Shown here in pieces: positions 12,283 to 22,675 of a stretch of 64,000 nt of DNA (positions are counted from its first letter, which is position 1; the number at the start of each line of letters is the position of its first letter). Below the pieces are notes generated by a model, which was not told the origin of the DNA, ran no database searches, and saw only the letters and a list, made by a program, of their open reading frames with translations. Both the position numbers and the translations under genes were made by a program. The DNA is taken from positions 9,812,727 to 9,876,726 of the forward strand of contig OY987245.1 in the NCBI GenBank assembly GCA_963920765.1. The letters are read 5' to 3'. Origin of the DNA: Ulota crispa. Its lineage: Eukaryota > Streptophyta > Bryopsida > Orthotrichales > Orthotrichaceae.

Positions 12283-13355
12283 TTGGTTTTTTTGTGTTTG
12301 TGTCTGGGAGTTTGAATGAATGGCGAGACTGACAGAGAGCTCAAAGCTTACTACTGCATGGCTTTCGACGACAAACTAGGTACATAATCCTTTTCTCTTA
12401 GAATTCATACAAATTCGAAAGTTCTTGGGTGTTGGTATGTAGATGTATTCTTCTTTTGCAAAGAGAGGAATCCCCCTTTTGGATATGAGAACCAAACTAT
12501 GACTACTATGAAAAGCATTTTGGTATGTATAATAAACTATTGTTGGATTACAGGTTCTTTACCAATCGCTAAAGAGAAGTCATTGACGCATTATGGTGAA
12601 CCGAATGACGGAAACACACACGGTTCTTCCGGAGCTCTCTCTCTTTGTAGCAGCTGTGCGTGCCAGCAAAAAACACAGACTCTGTGTTTTTAGTTAATTT
12701 GGTAAAAAGCGTACAAAGTTAAACTATTGGCTTTTTTTTCCAGAGAATACCATATTCATTGAATTGGGAATTCATTGACTATTTTTCAATGAAATGAGAT
12801 ATATATCATCCTTATCATCCATAAATATGCTTTTTTTGGACAAAAAGTTCGTTAACTTTTAAAATTTTGGACAGAGTTCATTAACTAGGATTCAAGTGAC
12901 CTCCTGAATTTGAATTCAAGAGGCCTTTCTAGATTTAGGTGGGGTACAAAATGATACCCATGTTTTTACCAAATTAACGAATAACGCGTTAGAGAAAGAA
13001 AAGTTGGTGTTATGGAGCATTTTTTAGCATTTTTTTCCTGTCTCAGTTTACGTGCGAAGTGGTGTCGTGGAGGAGCAGATGCTGAAGCATTTTGGGTGCG
13101 AGCACCACCTTGACGCCCAAAGAATCAGTGAGACTTCTCGAAGTTCGTAGCAGTTCTATGATTTCTTTCTTTTTTAGAAATGTCTATTCAGAAATGTTTA
13201 GAAGAAATATCTGTTATGGATTAGATAATGGCCAGAATGTGAGCCAATACGGCCTGTAATTTTGTAATTGAGCTGCTCTTGAGATGCGGAGCAACAAGAG
13301 AGGTAGCAGCTTAATTGCAAACTGGATTAGCTCACATCCAGGGCATTTTTTTTTT

Positions 13356-13961
13356 GGGGAAATTACAAAATGAGTAACAAAAACAAAAGAAATTACAATT
13401 TGGGTAATGGTTTGAAAGTAATTACAATTTGGGTAACAAATTTCAATAACCTCAATGGATTTTGCACAATCAAAGGACGCAAGCCGTTGAAGTTGGCATT
13501 GACGCCATTGCCAACTCGTCATTGGTTGTGATTCTTGTTTTCTTAATCACAATCAGTTGCGACCCTTGCTTGCATCTAGTCGCCAATGTTTGTCAAATAT
13601 TTGAAAATTGCACACTATCAAGGAACAATCACTTACCTTTTGATCACAAGTACCACTTCAAAACTTCAACCTCATACGCTCACCGGTTGCGTCTCACTCA
13701 TGAACGGGCATTGTGCACCGTCTAATGCTATTTATGAATCCACTTGTGTTGGGAGACAAAGCGTAATACACATCCATGAGTGAGACGCAATTGGTGAGCT
13801 TGTGAGGTTGAAGTTTTGACGTTGTACTTATGAGCAAAAGGTAAGTGATTGTGTGCAAAATCCAAGATTATTGAATTTTGTTACCCAAATTGTAATTACT
13901 TTCAAACCATTACCCAAATTGTAATTTTTTTTATTTTTGTTACTCATTTTGTAATTTCCCC
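13356..13961. mobile_element. Long foldback MITE in a TrpD2-like intron
   Basis: It runs from GGGGAAATTACAAAATGAGT to the complementary ACTCATTTTGTAATTTCCCC. The left arm contains two direct copies of AATTACAATTTGGGTAA, mirrored in the right arm. Inner arms also pair (around 13630-13720 with 13770-13850). No clear target duplication was found because the left flank is a T run. The ends resemble those at 39413-39839. Confidence 0.7.
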
Positions 13962-14807
13962 AACCTTAAAAGATTTTGAAAAAGGGACATGATTGGAAGA
14001 TGCTTGGTGTTCTATATCTGGAACATTCTTTATTGTTTCCACTTACACCAAAAAAATTTAAAAGATTTTGGAAAAGGGCATGGAGTCAGTGAGGAAAATC
14101 CTCCCACTTAGTAGTATAGACAGATGTGTTTTTTTATGGAACTTTTTGAGCTGACTATTATCTCCATGTTTTTGACGCTTCACTTCCATACCTCCTGATG
14201 CACAGGATAAAGACGGAGGTTTTGCTTACATCAGGCAATGAGAAGGTCGACCATCATTGTAAGCTTAATATGCTTGAAATGTTTGCACAAATAAAGGTAA
14301 AAGAAATGAACAGAAAAGGAAGAATATTCAAAGAAGAATTGTTTCATTTATGAACCCATCAAGTGACTTAGTTAAGCTGGAGTGCGTGGTAGTGGTTCCT
14401 ATCAAGTTTTGCCATGTTTGTGTTTCAAATTTATACAACCTTTTGAAGGTGCATGGCTTTGCAGGTATTCTCTTGTGGATTTGAGGGAGCACATCAAAAA
14501 ACGACCTCCGATTGCAACCACTGAGAAAGTGCAGCATTACATTAAGGTCTTCATTTAATTACCGTGATTCAGTTTAAACAACGTGTCGTTCGTAGAGCTC
14601 CATCAAAGCTAATATGTTTTTACTGCTGATTTGAGAATAGTTCTTACCAAGTTTTGCTGGTTTTGTTGTATTTGGTAAGGTATTGATACTAGTGTAGTTT
14701 TCCCTTTTTTTCACTTTTTTTTTTTTGCTTTTACAGGGTACAGGTCGGGAAGCCATGGTAGCAAGCTTCTATCACGAGGGCTACGAGGATCCTCTCTTAA
14801 TGCTTAA

Positions 14808-15714
14808 CCCTTTAGAGACCACCTAACCATATTTTGGTTCGGGAGAGTAGTTTTTGGCCTATACAGTAAAATCGCTCAACAATTTGGAAAATGATCTTGA
14901 AGAACGCTTGTGATTATAAGAATTTCGCATTCAACCCAAAAAACAACAATAGAATTGGATATGGGAGTTGATAGATAAAGGTGTTTATACATCATGGCCT
15001 CAAAATACGTATCCATATTTGGTCAAAGATGGATCAAAGCAACAACACAATACATCAAACATCCAAGAAGAATGCCACATTTCAATTGTGCAATCTTAAA
15101 AACTTCAAATTACTCAAGAAATACACTTGTCTTGTTTCTCTGTACGGTAGCAATTCAATTGTACTATTTGAGAATCCATTGAGATGATGCTATTAATTTA
15201 TTTTAAAAAAAAGTTCATCCTACATTTAAGGCCAATTCTTGATTGCTTTCACCGATTGGATTTTCAATAAAAAAATTCAAATTTCTTGTAGAATTGTTTT
15301 AGGGTAGCAAAGAAAATAGGATTTTTGACCCTTTTTGTCCACTTAGCTACACCTTGTGATTGCTATTTTTGTTTATTTTGAGTGAAACTAGTCTTGTTGG
15401 AAAGGTGGGAAACCCTACTTTTTAGAAATGTAAGACTCTTCTCAATCAAAACTTGCATGAAGTGCTACCATTCAAAACCACACAAACATGAAAAACTAGA
15501 GATTTCCCATATACGGCTCACTCAATCATTATAATATTTCACCTCCAATGGTAGATCTAGTTGAAATTTTGATACATTGCAACAAACAAGGTGCCTTTCA
15601 CATTTGTACAGTTGGATTATTAAAATAGGGTCCATATTTGATTCAAATGCACATTTAATCTTACTCCTCTGGTTTCAAATGGATTTTGGGAAAACGTGTG
15701 TGGTTTTTAAAGGG
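14808..15714 (-). mobile_element. TTAA-1 element, copy 2, inserted in a TrpD2-like exon
   Basis: A 907-bp copy in the opposite orientation to the copy at 8260. TTAA lies at 14804-14807 and 15715-15718. The ends are CCCTTTAGAGACCACC and GTGTGGTTTTTAAAGGG. It interrupts coding sequence immediately after codons for the DPLLML segment and brings in stops within a few codons. It abuts the hairpin element starting at 15718. Confidence 0.88.
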
Positions 15715-15717
15715 TTA

Positions 15718-15914
15718 AGGTAAGAGGTTCTAATTACGGTCAGGCTAATTGCGGTCAGCTCTAAGAACATATAACATTTTACAAGAATCATCTATGATTG
15801 TCATTGATGAGTTAGGTAGGCTTAGCAATACGTAACTCATCAATGACAGTCATAGATAATTCTTGTAAAATGTCAGATGTTCGTAGAGCTGATCGCAATT
15901 AGAACCTCTTACCT
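15718..15914. mobile_element. TA-flanked hairpin MITE (AGGTA end), in the same exon
   Basis: A 197-bp near-perfect hairpin with ends AGGTAAGAGGTTCTAATT and its complement, flanked by TA at 15716-15717 and 15915-15916. The left arm holds a short internal duplication of CTAATT(A/G)CGGTCAG. Coding sequence resumes right after it (CGTAGAAGAGGG, giving RRRG). Its left junction together with the TA forms the TTAA used by the neighbouring TTAA-1 copy. Confidence 0.8.
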
Positions 15915-16059
15915 TATACGTAGAAGAGGGGTGTAGGCTGGCCTTGTCATCAAGGTGCGTATTCCTGCTCGATATCTGGAGGGTTTTAAACCTCCGAAAT
16001 TTTGATTGCATGAGAAGAAATCTTACCCTTTCATTGGTGCAAAAATTTCGATTTTTATT

Positions 16060-16322
16060 GAGGGATTTATAAACAAAGGCATAATAAAATCACAAAATAA
16101 TCACAAATAGTGGTCTTCATTAAGTGCCAACCGCTCAGTAGTCATCCTTAAGTACTCCCAAGAACCCCTCAACTCAACCATTTTCTATTCTCACATGTGC
16201 TGGAATTGTGAATGGTCTTTAAGGAATATTATTGTGATTTTGCTCCTATTTGTAATGACTTTTGAACTACGCCCTTGTTTGTAACCAGTTTATGATTCTG
16301 TACCCTTATTTGCAAATCCTCT
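16060..16322. mobile_element. Degenerate foldback repeat in an intron
   Basis: GAGGGATTTATAAACAAAGG near 16060 pairs imperfectly with a right end near 16285-16322 whose complement begins GAGGATTTGCAAATAAGGG. An inner ATCACAAATAG/CTATTTGTAAT pairing supports a decayed MITE. Edges are approximate and no duplication was found. Confidence 0.4.
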
Positions 16323-16650
16323 TATTTTTTATTTGCTTTTCTGTGTTGAGTCCAATGTTGACCTTACACTATTGCAAGTACTAAGCACAAGCTTGAGGAG
16401 GTGGCACTTTTACATGACTCCTCCGTGGAGAGCTGTGAATTATTTGAGGTTATAAAGGGTCAAGCTATCTCTTTGAGGTAGATTAGACACTTTGATGCAG
16501 TATTTTTGTCTTGGATTGAATCTTTTATAGACTTCCTGGAATTAAGATTAGTAAAATTGTGGATTCCTCTTCCTTTCCCTATTTCTGGTGGTGGGGTAAC
16601 CTTACCAGAGATCTGACGTTCCTCTTTCCTCGTAGCTATCATACTTTCCT

Positions 16651-16722
16651 TTAGGGTTTTAGGGTTCTAGGGCTTAAGTATTTAGAATTAGGGTTTAAGG
16701 TTTAGGGTTGTAGGGAGCTTGA
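16651..16722. repeat. Degenerate telomere-like TTTAGGG cluster
   Basis: About seven TTAGGG or GTAGGG-type units occur in 70 bases, inside the intron before the 16761 exon. The units are irregularly spaced and mixed with non-telomeric bases. A shorter CCCTAAAC cluster in the opposite orientation lies near 17898-17926. They could be interstitial telomere relics or intronic telobox-like motifs. Confidence 0.55.
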
Positions 16723-18018
16723 TGTACTCATTTTCCGAGATAGATGTACATTTTTTGTAGGGAGAAGAAGGGGCGTTGTCCCTCACAACGAAAGAGAGGG
16801 CGCCTGATGCTGTGGTGAAAGGGAGACCACTGAACTACATTGCTAGATTCAGGCCTCATTTAATTCCTAACACCGGCATTCACAATCCAGAAGGTCTGGC
16901 CGACAACCTAAACCTCTACCAACCTCTGGAAGCCATGTATATCTTGAACTTTTGAGGCTAATTAAATCAAGCCATAAGAAGAGTTCAGAAACAAGATCTT
17001 CAGTTTTGCAAGTTATCTTTTTTGTCCATCTTGACATGCTTGCACAAAAATCATGAAGCACCCAGTGATCAAACTATTAACTTACTTGAAAAACTGACAA
17101 AGTTTAGCTTTCTAAGCATACTTGGATGTATTGTATTACATCTGTTTCATGCCACTCCTTGAGTATATGTTTGAACTCATTCATTGTGTGCACTTACACT
17201 CTTTTTAGGGGTTAGAGGTTAAAGGCCCTGTTGGCTCAAGCTTTCCACTAAGACTTTGAAATTGCAACTCACTATACTCGACTCCTAAGCCATGGCGCTG
17301 TTTTCTGAATTGTCGTTGTATATTTGCAGGAGTCTTGAGAGAAACCTTCACCATTGAGTTGAATGCCAAAGACTACGGCATTGCTCCGTCCTCTACACCA
17401 AGAGTTGATAAATCGGTCAGTGCATTGTTGATCAATTCAAGTGTCCCATGCTGTGAAAATTAAGACTCAGAAAGGGTCAACTCTAAAACTGCTAAAAAGT
17501 GCTAAAAAGTGCATCTTCATTAGGGTTAGGTGGATAGTCATCTTTTTGCTTCTTCTTCTTTTTTGCTTTTGTTTTTGTTTTTGTTTTTGTTTTTTGTTTT
17601 GTGATGATGATGGTTTTGGGGTTGTTTTGAAATGCAGGTTGAGAAGAATGTAGAGCTGGGGATGGCAGCACTGAGAGGAGATAAGGGACCTGTTTATGAT
17701 CGGATTGTTTTGAATGCTGCTGTGGGTGACCACTTGCTTGGATGCGTGGGTGCCGACAGTCCCCTTCTTGCAATGGAAAGGGCAAAAGAAGTCATTGATA
17801 GTGGGCGGGCTTTGACTCATGCTGAATTATATTGACAGAAGCAAACGGTAATTGGTCTGCCCCCTTTTGATTTTCGCTCTCTCTCTCTATTCCTTAAACC
17901 CTAAACCCCTAAACCCCTCAACCCCGTTGACCCATCTCTTGCTTTTTCTTGATTTCAAGTTTTGCAAAGATGCACTACAACTTGAAGGAATCAGTTTTGG
18001 TACTCGTTTTTCTTTCAA

Positions 18019-18342
18019 GGGAAAATTTGATGGATACTCCTGAAGTTTGCAATATTTGTATAGATACCCCTGTTTTGCCAGAAATTTCACAAATATCCTT
18101 GGACCATAATTTTTAGGCATTTACTTGTTGTGCTCGTCACTTCCTTCATGACCAATGTTGAAGAAGCGAGTGCAATGGAACAAAAAAGAAGCAAACATGC
18201 GTACAAAGGAAGAAGGAAGTGGCATGCACAACCAAACAAACACCTAAAAATTATGGTCCAAAGGTATTTGTGCAATTTCTGAAAAAACAGGGGTATCTAT
18301 ACAAATATCGCAAACTTCAGGAGTATCCATCAAATGTTCCCC
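18019..18342. mobile_element. Mutator-like hairpin MITE, third relative of the MRL1 intron copy
   Basis: The left end GGGAAAATTTGATGGATACT and the right end, complementary to GGGGAACATTTGATGGATAC, frame a 324-bp foldback. Its interior, including CAAACA and GCATGT(C/G)AC segments, is shared with 4896-5193. Flanking 9-mers TTCTTTCAA and TTATTAAAA match at only 6 of 9 positions, so the duplication has decayed. It lies just downstream of the TrpD2-like stop codon. Confidence 0.75.
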
Positions 18343-18944
18343 TTATTAAAAGTAGCAGTTGAGTGTAGAAACTGTCACACACTATGTTCAATTTTTTTTA
18401 TTAATATCAAGAACAAACTTGAGCAGATATGTTGCCTAGGAATCTCCTTGTCTGACTAGTAGAGAGCCAAGAATATTAATCTGGCATTTCACATTATTAT
18501 GTCTTTGGTCGTAGTTCACATGGAAGTGCCTACATGGTGGCACTTTTTGGAAGAAGTTTTGGTGCAATGATGGTGGGACTTGGCTTTACAAGTCTGGGTG
18601 TAGCAAGAATGGAGATTCAACTTCAAAGCTAAGCCTTAGCAATTTTTGTAGCTTGAAATATTTATTCAAGCTTTTCTTTAATATTTCTTTTTGCCTAGTA
18701 CAACCCAACAAGGTTGGGATGAGACTTGCAAGAGTTGAGACGTGGGACGTAGTGTGAATAGTGCAAAGCCAATTCAAGTTTACTATTACCTTCCAGAGTG
18801 GACTTTGTTAAGTTTACATTTTTGGGGTCAAATTCAACCTATCACTTCACGACTATGACAAGCTTAGAAATATGGGCTTTGAAAAGACCTAGTTTTTTCT
18901 ATTAAGATTAGTATAGTTTGTGGAAGTCTTTCTCCCAAGAAACT
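18343..18944. other. Intergenic AT-rich stretch
   Basis: No gene is recognisable. The phrase GTAGTGTGAATAGTG near 18750 resembles the TTCACACTA-type MITE ends seen elsewhere, but no partner end was found. Confidence 0.35.
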
Positions 18945-18948
18945 TTAA

Positions 18949-19019
18949 CCCCTAAATGCCTGAGGCACCAAAATTTGGTGGTTTTAACACTAGAATTTGG
19001 TGCCTCAGGCGTTTAGGGG
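18949..19019. mobile_element. TTAA-2 minimal element, 71 bp
   Basis: Left end CCCCTAAATGCCTGAGGCAC and a right end of the reverse-complementary type, flanked by TTAA at 18945-18948 and 19020-19023. The middle repeats AATTTGGTG as a palindrome, so the element is little more than two joined inverted repeats. The 631-bp copy at 50621-51251 has the same ends and looks like the longer parent. Confidence 0.85.
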
Positions 19020-19023
19020 TTAA

Positions 19024-19962
19024 ATCTTTCACTATTGAATTTAACTGTTTTTTTCTTTTTTTTGGTGCAGGCCAAAAGGTTCATCATCACCTTCAACTAC
19101 TTGAATATATAAAAATATATACAAGAGGCTTGTTTTGTGCTCTTTTGAAATGTTCTGGGAAAAAGCGGCTTATTTATGGTGATCTTATCATTTGTAAAGC
19201 AGGTAGGATTAGGTAGATTCCGCACAATTTTTGATACTTGATGGAAAATTTTCAATGTAACATGAAAGTATACTTCATTTACGTAATTTGATTTATAACT
19301 TGTTGGCTTGCCAAAAAACGATTGTATGTACAGTGTGGTTCATGAGATGTTCCAATTTTTGTTAAATTTTCAAATTTTGATTGGTTTAGAGTTGAAGATT
19401 GAGACTTACAGAATCACTCTACATTTGAGGTCCTAAGTATTTGTTTTTATTTAGAAATGTCTACATGGTAGTATTGGTTGCACCAAGCAGCGTGATTTGG
19501 TTTTAAGAGTTGAGTTTTAGCCATATGAATGTGTGTACTTACATATATACATGTGTGCAATCCTAGAAGTATAGTCCCAACAACTTTTTGTTGTAATTGC
19601 ATAATCATTTTGAAGTGTTTTTTTGTTCAATATCCTAACAAATGAGATGTTGCCTTGAATTGAGACTTGTATACTTGAAACTTGAGACATAGTGTGAACC
19701 CAATTAACTTAATGAGATTTTATAATAAAATCAAGGGTTCAATAGTTTCATGAGGGGCAATATAAATAGAAAGGAACTAAAGCAAATGAGTCTTTTTTTT
19801 CTCTGGTGAACTAAGGTGAAGTGCTACCATGTAATCAAAACAATGTGAACTTGAACAAGGGACTTGAGAGTTGAGAAATAGTGTGAAGTGCCAAGTCCCA
19901 ACCTTTGACTCTACACCAATCAAATTTTGAAATATTGGTGGGACATGAGACATGAGATATAG
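19024..19962. other. Intergenic AT-rich stretch with decayed MITE pieces
   Basis: No coding potential is recognised. Several AGTGTGAA phrases (near 19690, 19885 and 20140) suggest overlapping remnants of TTCACACTA-type MITEs. Confidence 0.35.
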
Positions 19963-20139
19963 CGCTACAAGGGAACAATGTCAATTTGGACATTTTTTGT
20001 AGATTCAGATCTATTGATTTGAACATTTTTTACATTTTCCGTAGATTTGGACTTGTTGATTTGAACCTTTTTTGTTAGTGCGGTCATTTTTTGTTGTTTT
20101 GAACACATTAAATCAATTTGGACAATTCTTCTTGTAGTG
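19963..20139. mobile_element. CACTA-like MITE, 177 bp
   Basis: Ends CGCTACAAGGGAACAATGTC and GGACAATTCTTCTTGTAGTG. A 3-bp duplication TAG lies at 19960-19962 and 20140-20142. The interior consists of repeated TTGATTTGAAC and ATTTGGAC words. Related ends occur at 30071-30157 and inside 11053-12282 (about 12012-12100). It has split a preexisting sequence that would read ATATAGTGTGAACTAC. Confidence 0.75.
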
Positions 20140-20382
20140 TAGTGTGAACTACACGGGTACACATTTTTTATCCATATAAGTCACATTCCCATTTTGTATT
20201 CAATTTTTTTTTGTTTTCCCCTTTGTTTGTTTGTTTTAATGATTTTATTTCATTGTTTGGTTGAGCAACATGTACCCTAGAATGCATGCAAGTAAAGAAA
20301 AAAACTGGATTGAACCATCAACAAGTGTTCATGTCCATGACTATAGGGTGGAGGTGCTTTTATACTTGAAATGTGCCATTTA

Positions 20383-20678
20383 AGGTAGCAACACCCATAA
20401 TCATCACCTCTAAAATCTTGGAAAACCTGTGGAAGTGAATAGATATGATTACATGGATGTACAACATGTGAACACAAAACCTTAATGTTGATTTTAGGTG
20501 CAATTGCAGTTGGCTCTTTAAAAATTCACAACTTATTCTCATAGTATCCAAATAATACACATGAAAGTGCAAACTCATTGCTTTTCTCTTGCTAATAGGA
20601 TCTTACAATTTACTAGATGTTTATTAATAATCATCATGTTCAAAACCCTTAATTTGACGGTTATGGGTGTTGCTACCT
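20383..20678. mobile_element. TA-flanked MITE (AGGTAGCAACACCC end), copy 1, empty-site copy
   Basis: A 296-bp element starting AGGTAGCAACACCCATAATC and ending with the complement, flanked by TA at 20381-20382 and 20679-20680. The second copy, 58442-59710, is this element plus a TTAA-3 insertion. Position 20624-20627 here is the unoccupied TTAA target, which makes this copy a reference for the insertion mechanism. Confidence 0.85.
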
Positions 20679-20680
20679 TA

Positions 20681-21175
20681 TCTTTATAACCTACTCTTTA
20701 AAAAATTAGAAGGTTCCAAAAAAGTGCATAAAGGGGAGGAGATTTTCCACTTAGTAGCATAGGTTAGTGAATTTCATCCAAATACCAACGAACCCATTGT
20801 ATTTTGTAAGGCATTTGTCAATTTCGTCCAATTTATGCCACCAAGTTTTTGTTAAGGATTAAGTGAAAAAGTAAATGAAAAACTGGATGTGGGGTATGTT
20901 CTAGTGGGTGTACGTTGGTGGGTTTGCCCCAGGGGTGCACATGCCTACACACATCTCACCTAATGCAAGATTTTGTTGCTGGTTACTGGGGCGCTTGTCT
21001 TGGAGCCATGAGTGAGGCAGGTGGGGTCCCCTCACTCTCACTCTCTTTACTCCCCAAGGGTACGTTCACACCAAGGGTGACGAAAACGTCAGGTATAAAA
21101 TACAAGCTTGGGGGTTCTAGAATCTAGAGCAGTTTTAAAGTATAACCCATAAGAGCATAAATTAATCACTTATAG
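20681..21175. other. Intergenic island with higher GC
   Basis: About 20880-21120 is less AT-rich than its surroundings (for example GCCCCAGGGGTGCACATGCC) and shows no similarity to the repeats in this window. No gene is recognised. It may be single-copy host DNA left between transposons. Confidence 0.4.
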
Positions 21176-21179
21176 TTAA

Positions 21180-21534
21180 ACCTTAAATGTCAAGGCAAAC
21201 ATTTTTCATCCAATGGATAACAAAAAGACAGTTTGTTGGATGTAAGAAAGTCATTTATGTCATCTTTTGTTTTTTAGTGATTATAGAAATATGGTCCATT
21301 AAGGAAGACAAAAAATAATCTCTTTGAATGCACTCATATTTTTAGGTATCCCAAATATTGAGAAGATTCACAAAAATAGTGTTAAATTTCATGCTGTCCT
21401 TCTTACAATTTTCATGAGGACAATATTGCGTGTTGACTTATGCAACTTTTGGCTATAGTATTAAACTTAGCGAGCACTTTGCCACACCACTATAGCACTA
21501 TTGTAATGGGCACCCATGGTGATTAGCCAATATT
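21180..21534 (+). mobile_element. TTAA-4 element, copy 1
   Basis: It lies between TTAA 21176-21179 and TTAA 21535-21538 and begins ACCTTAAATGTCAAGGC. It shares with 48507-49843 and 59974-60336 the internal words ATGGATAACAAAAA, GAATGCACTCATAT and TTTTCATGAGG. It is the first of three TTAA elements joined head to tail through shared TTAA sites. Confidence 0.75.
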
Positions 21535-21538
21535 TTAA

Positions 21539-22440
21539 TCCCTAAATACCCAAGGTCATTTTTCTTTTAAAAAACACAAAAAATTGCCATTTTTAGATAT
21601 GAAATCCCTAGAGAAATATTTTTCTTTTTTCTACAAATCTTACCTTAGGATCTTACACAAGACTTATGCAAGAAACTATGGTCAAAATTTCATGAGGTTT
21701 GACTATATGGATTGAGAGATAGAATCATTTGAAGTTTGATTATATAGTTATTTTGAGCTCTACCCAAAATTCTCAGACCCCTTTGACCACATATTGTGAA
21801 CACTATTTGCAACACAAGTATTGCAAAGAGTTGTTCAACATGCTCTAAATCATGTGAGGCATATTTCCACAAATTTTCAAGACCAACAAAGGCGTGGAAC
21901 ACACCTTATGTGGCCTTGCAGTGCAAACATGTGCTTGAAATTCACACTACATTGGATTTTTTTCCAACCCAATTTTTTTAGGGTTAATTTTGATTTACAA
22001 AAATCCAAACACTTGAGTGATGGGAAGACTTTACTTTTATTGATAACCGCATAAAGAAAGTTTGAGGAAAAAACCAAATCTATACTAGCTATTGCATTTC
22101 AAATGTTATTATATTTATCATAAATAATGATGTATTTATCTCGTACATAGTTGCTTTGGATGCTCTTCAATGAAGGGTCATGTCTTCATGGGTTGCTTTT
22201 AGGAAAAGTCAATGGAAAATGGTATGCCCAAGTTGCACCTTGAACAAAAAAGAAACCCCATTAAACACCAACAACCTTTGAACTATAATGCCAATTTAAT
22301 AATTAAAAATGTACTCTCGGGTAGCCCTTGCAAAAAGCTATTTCATAACAAGAATTCAAAGAAAATGATCAGAAATCCCAATAGAATAAGCTTGCCCAAA
22401 ATCCATTTTGTCCCTTGTAGGAACAATGAACATTTAGGAG
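21539..22440 (+). mobile_element. TTAA-6 element, copy 1
   Basis: 902 bp between TTAA 21535-21538 and TTAA 22441-22444, starting TCCCTAAATACCCAAGG and ending GAACATTTAGGA. Its interior aligns with 23304-24128 (shared words GGATCTTACA, TTGAGAGATA, CTCTACCCAAAATT). No open frame is shared between the two copies. Confidence 0.75.
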
Positions 22441-22444
22441 TTAA

Positions 22445-22671
22445 CACCTCAACGTCTAAGCGTGCCACTGCAACTATTACAATACGAGATGTTTTTCTTG
22501 TATTTGGAATAGATTCACACCTATATTGCACTTGAGATCAATAAAAAAAGTTGGAGAATAGATTAAAGCGATTCTAGAAAGCTACTTGAGATCTCAAATT
22601 TAAAAACATTACTGTTGACAAATGTCAATTTTGCAGCAACGTATATACTATGCCCTATAGTCATTTAAGGT
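22445..22671 (+). mobile_element. TTAA-5 element, copy 1
   Basis: 227 bp between TTAA 22441-22444 and TTAA 22672-22675. It begins CACCTCAACGTCTAAGCGTG and ends CCCTATAGTCATTTAAGG. It matches 63072-63297, the reverse of 48278-48502, and the fragment at 60341. Confidence 0.8.
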
Positions 22672-22675
22672 TTAA

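Larger units (their letters stand above)
10815..17835 (+). pseudogene. TrpD2 / anthranilate phosphoribosyltransferase-like gene, disabled
   Basis: Readable exon pieces: 10815-10928 (NEAQAFKVLNTILQS), about 12316-12379 (ETDRELKAYYCMAFDDKL), 12554 to about 12690 (SLTHYGEPNDGNT), 13047-13127 (VVEEQMLKHFGC), 14206-14258 (DKDGGFAYIRQ), 14465-14546 (YSLVDLREHIKKRPPIATTE), 14737-15954 split by transposons (GREAMVASFYHEGYEDPLL, then GLVIK), 16761-16893 (GEEGALSLTTKERAP), 17330-17415 (ETFTIELNAKDYGI), 17638-17835 (GPVYDRIVLNA, ending in TGA). The order matches the plant plastid protein annotated as anthranilate phosphoribosyltransferase-like (Arabidopsis At1g70570, from memory) and the bacterial TrpD2/YbiB family. 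Lesions: dinucleotide expansions at 12614-12621 and 12635-12644 that break the frame, TGA at 14239-14241, TAG at 15934-15936, and two insertions in one exon. Exon phases around 13127 also do not join cleanly. The last exons are intact. No start exon was found. A functional paralogue elsewhere is likely. Confidence 0.75.

Noticed and set aside
14239-14241. In-frame TGA read as a possible editing site rather than a mutation
   Set aside because: The gene is nuclear by its splicing and surroundings, and other lesions in the same gene cannot be explained by RNA editing.
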